Source of the DNA: CAZWVR01 sp964637235
Lineage (GTDB): Bacteria; Bacteroidota; Bacteroidia; Bacteroidales; S143-33
DNA: 16,390 nucleotides
NCBI GenBank assembly: GCA_964637235.1
Contig: CAZWVR010000055.1
Coordinates: 1-16,390 of the forward strand
Direction of reading: 5' to 3'
Below are positions 13,817-16,390 of the stretch, piece after piece. A program made the translations under genes and the position numbers. The notes below the pieces were generated by a model. That model searched no databases. It was not told the origin of the DNA and worked only from the letters and a program-made list of their open reading frames with translations. Position 1 is the stretch's first letter. Every line of letters begins with the position of its first letter.

Positions 13817-16012
13817 ATGAGAAAGGTATTTTTTTTTATTATACTTTTTTTTCTATTAACTGAATTAAATGCGCAAAGCATTAGGGGTGTTGTGATAGAT
13901 AGTATAAAAGGCGAAGCTCTTTGTGGAGCTTTTGTATATATTCCTGAATTAAACCAGGGACAGCTTACAGATAAAAATGGAAAATTTGTTTTTGATAAAA
14001 TTCCCAAAGGTAAACTTCATCTGCAAGTTAGTTTTTTAGGTTATGAAACTAAAATATTTGAAATAAATACCTCTGATAATCAATTTGTTAGATTAACATT
14101 GAAACCTACTGCAATACAAGCCGAGGAGGTAGTTGTTTCTTCGGCATTATCACCATCTCAGCATAATAATGCTGTAAAAGTGGATGTTTTACAGCTAAAT
14201 CCATTAAAAATCACAGCTGCTTCTTTTGGGGATATTTTAACTGGTATTCCCGGATTAGATATGGTAAAAAGGGGAGGTGCTGTGCAAACTCCTGTTATTA
14301 GAGGTCTTTCTTTGTCAAATATCCTTGTTCTATTTGATGGGTTCCGTCTTGAAGATTTTCAATTTTCTATAAATCACCCTTTTTTTATTGACGAGATTGG
14401 CACAAAGAAAATTGAGGTTATAAAAGGTCCTGCTTCTCTGATGTATGGCTCCGATGCTGTTGGCGGGATTATAAATGTGATCCCGGATACCTATGTAAGG
14501 GCTTCAAAAACTAATATAGAATATTCATTGGTTTATCAGACTAATACTCAGGGTGTTAACTCAACTTTTGCTATTAAGCATGCGTATAAAAAAATTTCTT
14601 TTGGTGCATTTTTAGGTGTTAAGTCTCATAAAGATTATAAAGATGCATTGGGCAACCAAGTTCTAAATACACGTTATAATCAGAAATTTTTTAAAGCATT
14701 TTTGAATTTTAATACTAATAAAGGGATAACTAAATTATTTTATTCGTTTAATAAGTCTCTTTTAGGGCTTTGTGTGCCTCCTGCTCTGCGTTTGGTTAAA
14801 GATGATTTAAGGCAGAATCATGTTTTTTATCAAGATTTATCCCATCATTTCTTTTATATTAAAAATCTGTTTTTTTTAAACAATTGGAAAATTTATTTTA
14901 ATGCTTCTTCTGAATTGAATAATAGGGCTATAAAAATTATAGATACTTTACCAGCACCTGTAAATATGACGCTAAAAAATTTTAATTATGAGTTAAAGTT
15001 TAATTACTCTTCTTATCATTCTCTTATTTATTTTGGTTTTCAAGGCAATTATTCACATAATAAAAATAATGTTCAGGTAGGGAAGTTTATACCAGATTAT
15101 TCTGAATTATCTTTTTCGGGTTTTACTTATGGTAAGTATAAATTTACGCAAGCTTGGAATATTCAAGGCGGGCTGAGGTATGATTTCAAAAAATTTATAA
15201 TACCTCAGCAGGATTTTTACAATATGTTTAATACTACTGCTTATAAAAATTTTTATGATTTTTCTGCTTCTGTGGGAAGTGTAGTCAAACCAATAGAAGG
15301 CTTCTTTATAAGATTAAATTTTGCTAATGCATATAGAACTCCAAATATAGCAGAGTTAGCTGAGCATGGATTGCATGCATATAGATATGAACTGGGTAAT
15401 ATGAAACTTAATTCTCAAAGAAGTTATGAAGGTGATTTATCTTTCCATTTGCATACTTCACGATTGATGCTTGATGCGAGTTTTTTTTATAATAGAATTT
15501 TAAATTACATTTTTCTTTCTCCTACATCGGATACTGCTTTTAATGGGATGAGAATTTATTCTTATGATCAGAAAGACGCTATTATACGTGGCTTTGAAAT
15601 TGAAGCAATGGCCTCTTTATTTAAAAATTTTGTAATTAAAAGTAGTTATAATTATGCTTTGGGTACTTTACTAAATGATTTTATTCCTCTGTTTCCGCAA
15701 AATAAGATAAAAACAGATTTTATTTATAAATATAATTTTAATAAGGTGCATACAGAATTTGTTTTAAATTTACTTTATGCTTTTTCTCAAAATCATCCAT
15801 CAAAATATGAACTACCAACCCCTTCATATTGGCTTATAAATCCATCTTTTGATATAGAGCTAAGTAGTAAATTTATTGTTTATAATTTTGCGGTTAAGAT
15901 AGATAATTTATTAAATATCAAATATATAGACCATTTATCCACTGTCAGAGATTTAGGATTTTATGATCCGGGCAGAAATATATTACTTCAATTAAAAATA
16001 GCCTTCAAATGA
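13817..16012 (+). CDS. TonB-dependent outer-membrane receptor with N-terminal CarboxypepD-like domain
   Basis: A 731-residue outer-membrane importer. Residues 1-20 are a Sec signal peptide ending L-N-A-Q. Residues 21-97 are a carboxypeptidase-regulatory-like domain (IRGVVID...; TDKNGKFVFDKIPKGK; VSFLGYETK), as in many Bacteroidota receptors. A TonB-box-like E-E-V-V-V-S-S is at 103-109. The plug domain (about 115-225) has I-P-G-L-D-M-V, I-R-G-L-S, V-L-F-D-G-F-R and the hallmark I-E-V-I-K-G-P-A-S-L-M-Y-G-S-D-A-V-G-G-I-I-N (199-220). The rest is a beta-barrel ending with alternating hydrophobics, I-L-L-Q-L-K-I-A-F-K, with terminal Phe/Lys as in barrel insertion signals. No SusD partner is near, so metal, haem or siderophore uptake is likelier than glycan import, but the ligand is unknown. 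folA overlaps its stop by 4 bp. Confidence 0.93.
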   Translation: MRKVFFFIILFFLLTELNAQSIRGVVIDSIKGEALCGAFVYIPELNQGQLTDKNGKFVFDKIPKGKLHLQVSFLGYETKIFEINTSDNQFVRLTLKPTAIQAEEVVVSSALSPSQHNNAVKVDVLQLNPLKITAASFGDILTGIPGLDMVKRGGAVQTPVIRGLSLSNILVLFDGFRLEDFQFSINHPFFIDEIGTKKIEVIKGPASLMYGSDAVGGIINVIPDTYVRASKTNIEYSLVYQTNTQGVNSTFAIKHAYKKISFGAFLGVKSHKDYKDALGNQVLNTRYNQKFFKAFLNFNTNKGITKLFYSFNKSLLGLCVPPALRLVKDDLRQNHVFYQDLSHHFFYIKNLFFLNNWKIYFNASSELNNRAIKIIDTLPAPVNMTLKNFNYELKFNYSSYHSLIYFGFQGNYSHNKNNVQVGKFIPDYSELSFSGFTYGKYKFTQAWNIQGGLRYDFKKFIIPQQDFYNMFNTTAYKNFYDFSASVGSVVKPIEGFFIRLNFANAYRTPNIAELAEHGLHAYRYELGNMKLNSQRSYEGDLSFHLHTSRLMLDASFFYNRILNYIFLSPTSDTAFNGMRIYSYDQKDAIIRGFEIEAMASLFKNFVIKSSYNYALGTLLNDFIPLFPQNKIKTDFIYKYNFNKVHTEFVLNLLYAFSQNHPSKYELPTPSYWLINPSFDIELSSKFIVYNFAVKIDNLLNIKYIDHLSTVRDLGFYDPGRNILLQLKIAFK

Positions 16013-16390
16013 ACTTAAAGCCTATTTCTATTATTGTTGCTATGGCGAATAATAATGCCATAGGTAAGGATAACCGCCTGCTGTTTCATTTGCCAAAAGA
16101 TCTTAAATGGTTTAAAGAAAATACTTTGGGCAGAAAAATTCTGATGGGAAGAAAGACTTTTGAGTCTTTACCTAAGAAGCCCTTGCCTGGAAGGACAAAT
16201 ATAGTTTTAACTCGTGATATGAATTTTTATGCCTCAGGTGTTATTGTTGCACACAATATTGACGAGGCTATTCAACTCTTTGATTCTGAGGCTGAAAATT
16301 TTGTTATTGGAGGTGGTCAGATATATAGACTTTTTTTGCCTTATGCTAACAAGTTATATATTACTCGTATATATGCAGAAGCCGAAGCTG
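16009..16390 (+). CDS. folA: Dihydrofolate reductase (3' partial, runs off window)
   Basis: The frame begins at ATG 16009, which overlaps the receptor stop as ATGA, and stays open to the window end (127 complete codons). This NADPH-dependent enzyme regenerates tetrahydrofolate. Recognisable segments are I-S-I-I-V-A-M-A (6-13), A-I-G-K-D-N (17-22), H-L-P-K-D-L-K-W-F-K (27-36) with catalytic Asp31, I-L-M-G-R-K-T-F-E-S-L (44-54), P-L-P-G-R-T-N-I-V-L-T-R (58-69), and F-V-I-G-G-G-Q-I-Y (about 98-106), all in the usual order. The residue aligned with the conserved E. coli Trp22 is Phe26. The C-terminal strands lie outside the window. Confidence 0.93.
   Translation, partial: MNLKPISIIVAMANNNAIGKDNRLLFHLPKDLKWFKENTLGRKILMGRKTFESLPKKPLPGRTNIVLTRDMNFYASGVIVAHNIDEAIQLFDSEAENFVIGGGQIYRLFLPYANKLYITRIYAEAEA

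Noticed and set aside
13817..16012. Treating the TonB receptor and the decarboxylase as a polysaccharide utilisation locus
   Set aside because: No SusD-like partner, glycoside hydrolase or dedicated regulator is nearby, and the receptor is shorter than typical SusC proteins.

Overview
This window is AT-rich bacterial DNA with tightly packed genes, and the gene content points to Bacteroidota, probably class Bacteroidia. The signs are: the long SAICAR synthase type; a coiled-coil lipoprotein resembling the Bacteroides Cbp1 family; a TonB-dependent receptor with an N-terminal carboxypeptidase-regulatory-like domain; the short DapB type; and several start-proximal boxes matching the Bacteroidota -7 promoter consensus TAnnTTTG. 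Almost no gene is preceded by a Shine-Dalgarno sequence, which also fits that phylum. No rRNA, tRNA, CRISPR array or transposase gene was seen.

Bases 1-8864 are a plus-strand housekeeping series: a serine hydrolase of the beta-lactamase class C fold (5' end outside the window), mannose-6-phosphate isomerase (manA), SAICAR synthase (purC), a Xaa-Pro aminopeptidase, a coiled-coil lipoprotein, a YjjG-like HAD nucleotidase overlapping by 4 bp a Kef-type cation:proton antiporter, and a SAM-dependent methyltransferase that seems to lack its usual C-terminal tail. Between the lipoprotein and the HAD gene sits a very GC-rich element of about 235 bp (5187-5421) with nested inverted repeats. It is unlike everything around it and looks like a dispersed intergenic repeat.

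Bases 8877-11039 are a minus-strand accessory island set into this plus-strand series. In transcription order (right to left) it holds an XRE/Cro-type repressor followed 11 bp later by a PKD-domain lipoprotein, a strong intrinsic terminator, a decayed gene for a Cna-B/CarboxypepD-like beta-sandwich, a hairpin, and a small protein I recognise as an EACC1-like (effector-associated constant component 1) domain. EACC1 proteins are components of predicted NTP-dependent or caspase/trypsin-effector conflict systems. Here the gene has its own promoter but no visible effector partner, and it is the most interesting item in the window.

Bases 11040-16390 return to the plus strand. An AT-rich gap of about 300 bp contains an unusually perfect Shine-Dalgarno sequence in front of a 9-codon ORF. 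It is followed by a membrane-embedded zinc metallopeptidase (YugP type), dapB, a UDP-glucuronate decarboxylase, a TonB-dependent receptor, and the first 127 codons of dihydrofolate reductase (folA), which overlaps the receptor gene by 4 bp and runs off the window edge. The genes from the decarboxylase to folA look like one transcription unit although their functions (sugar nucleotide supply, outer-membrane import, folate metabolism) are unrelated.
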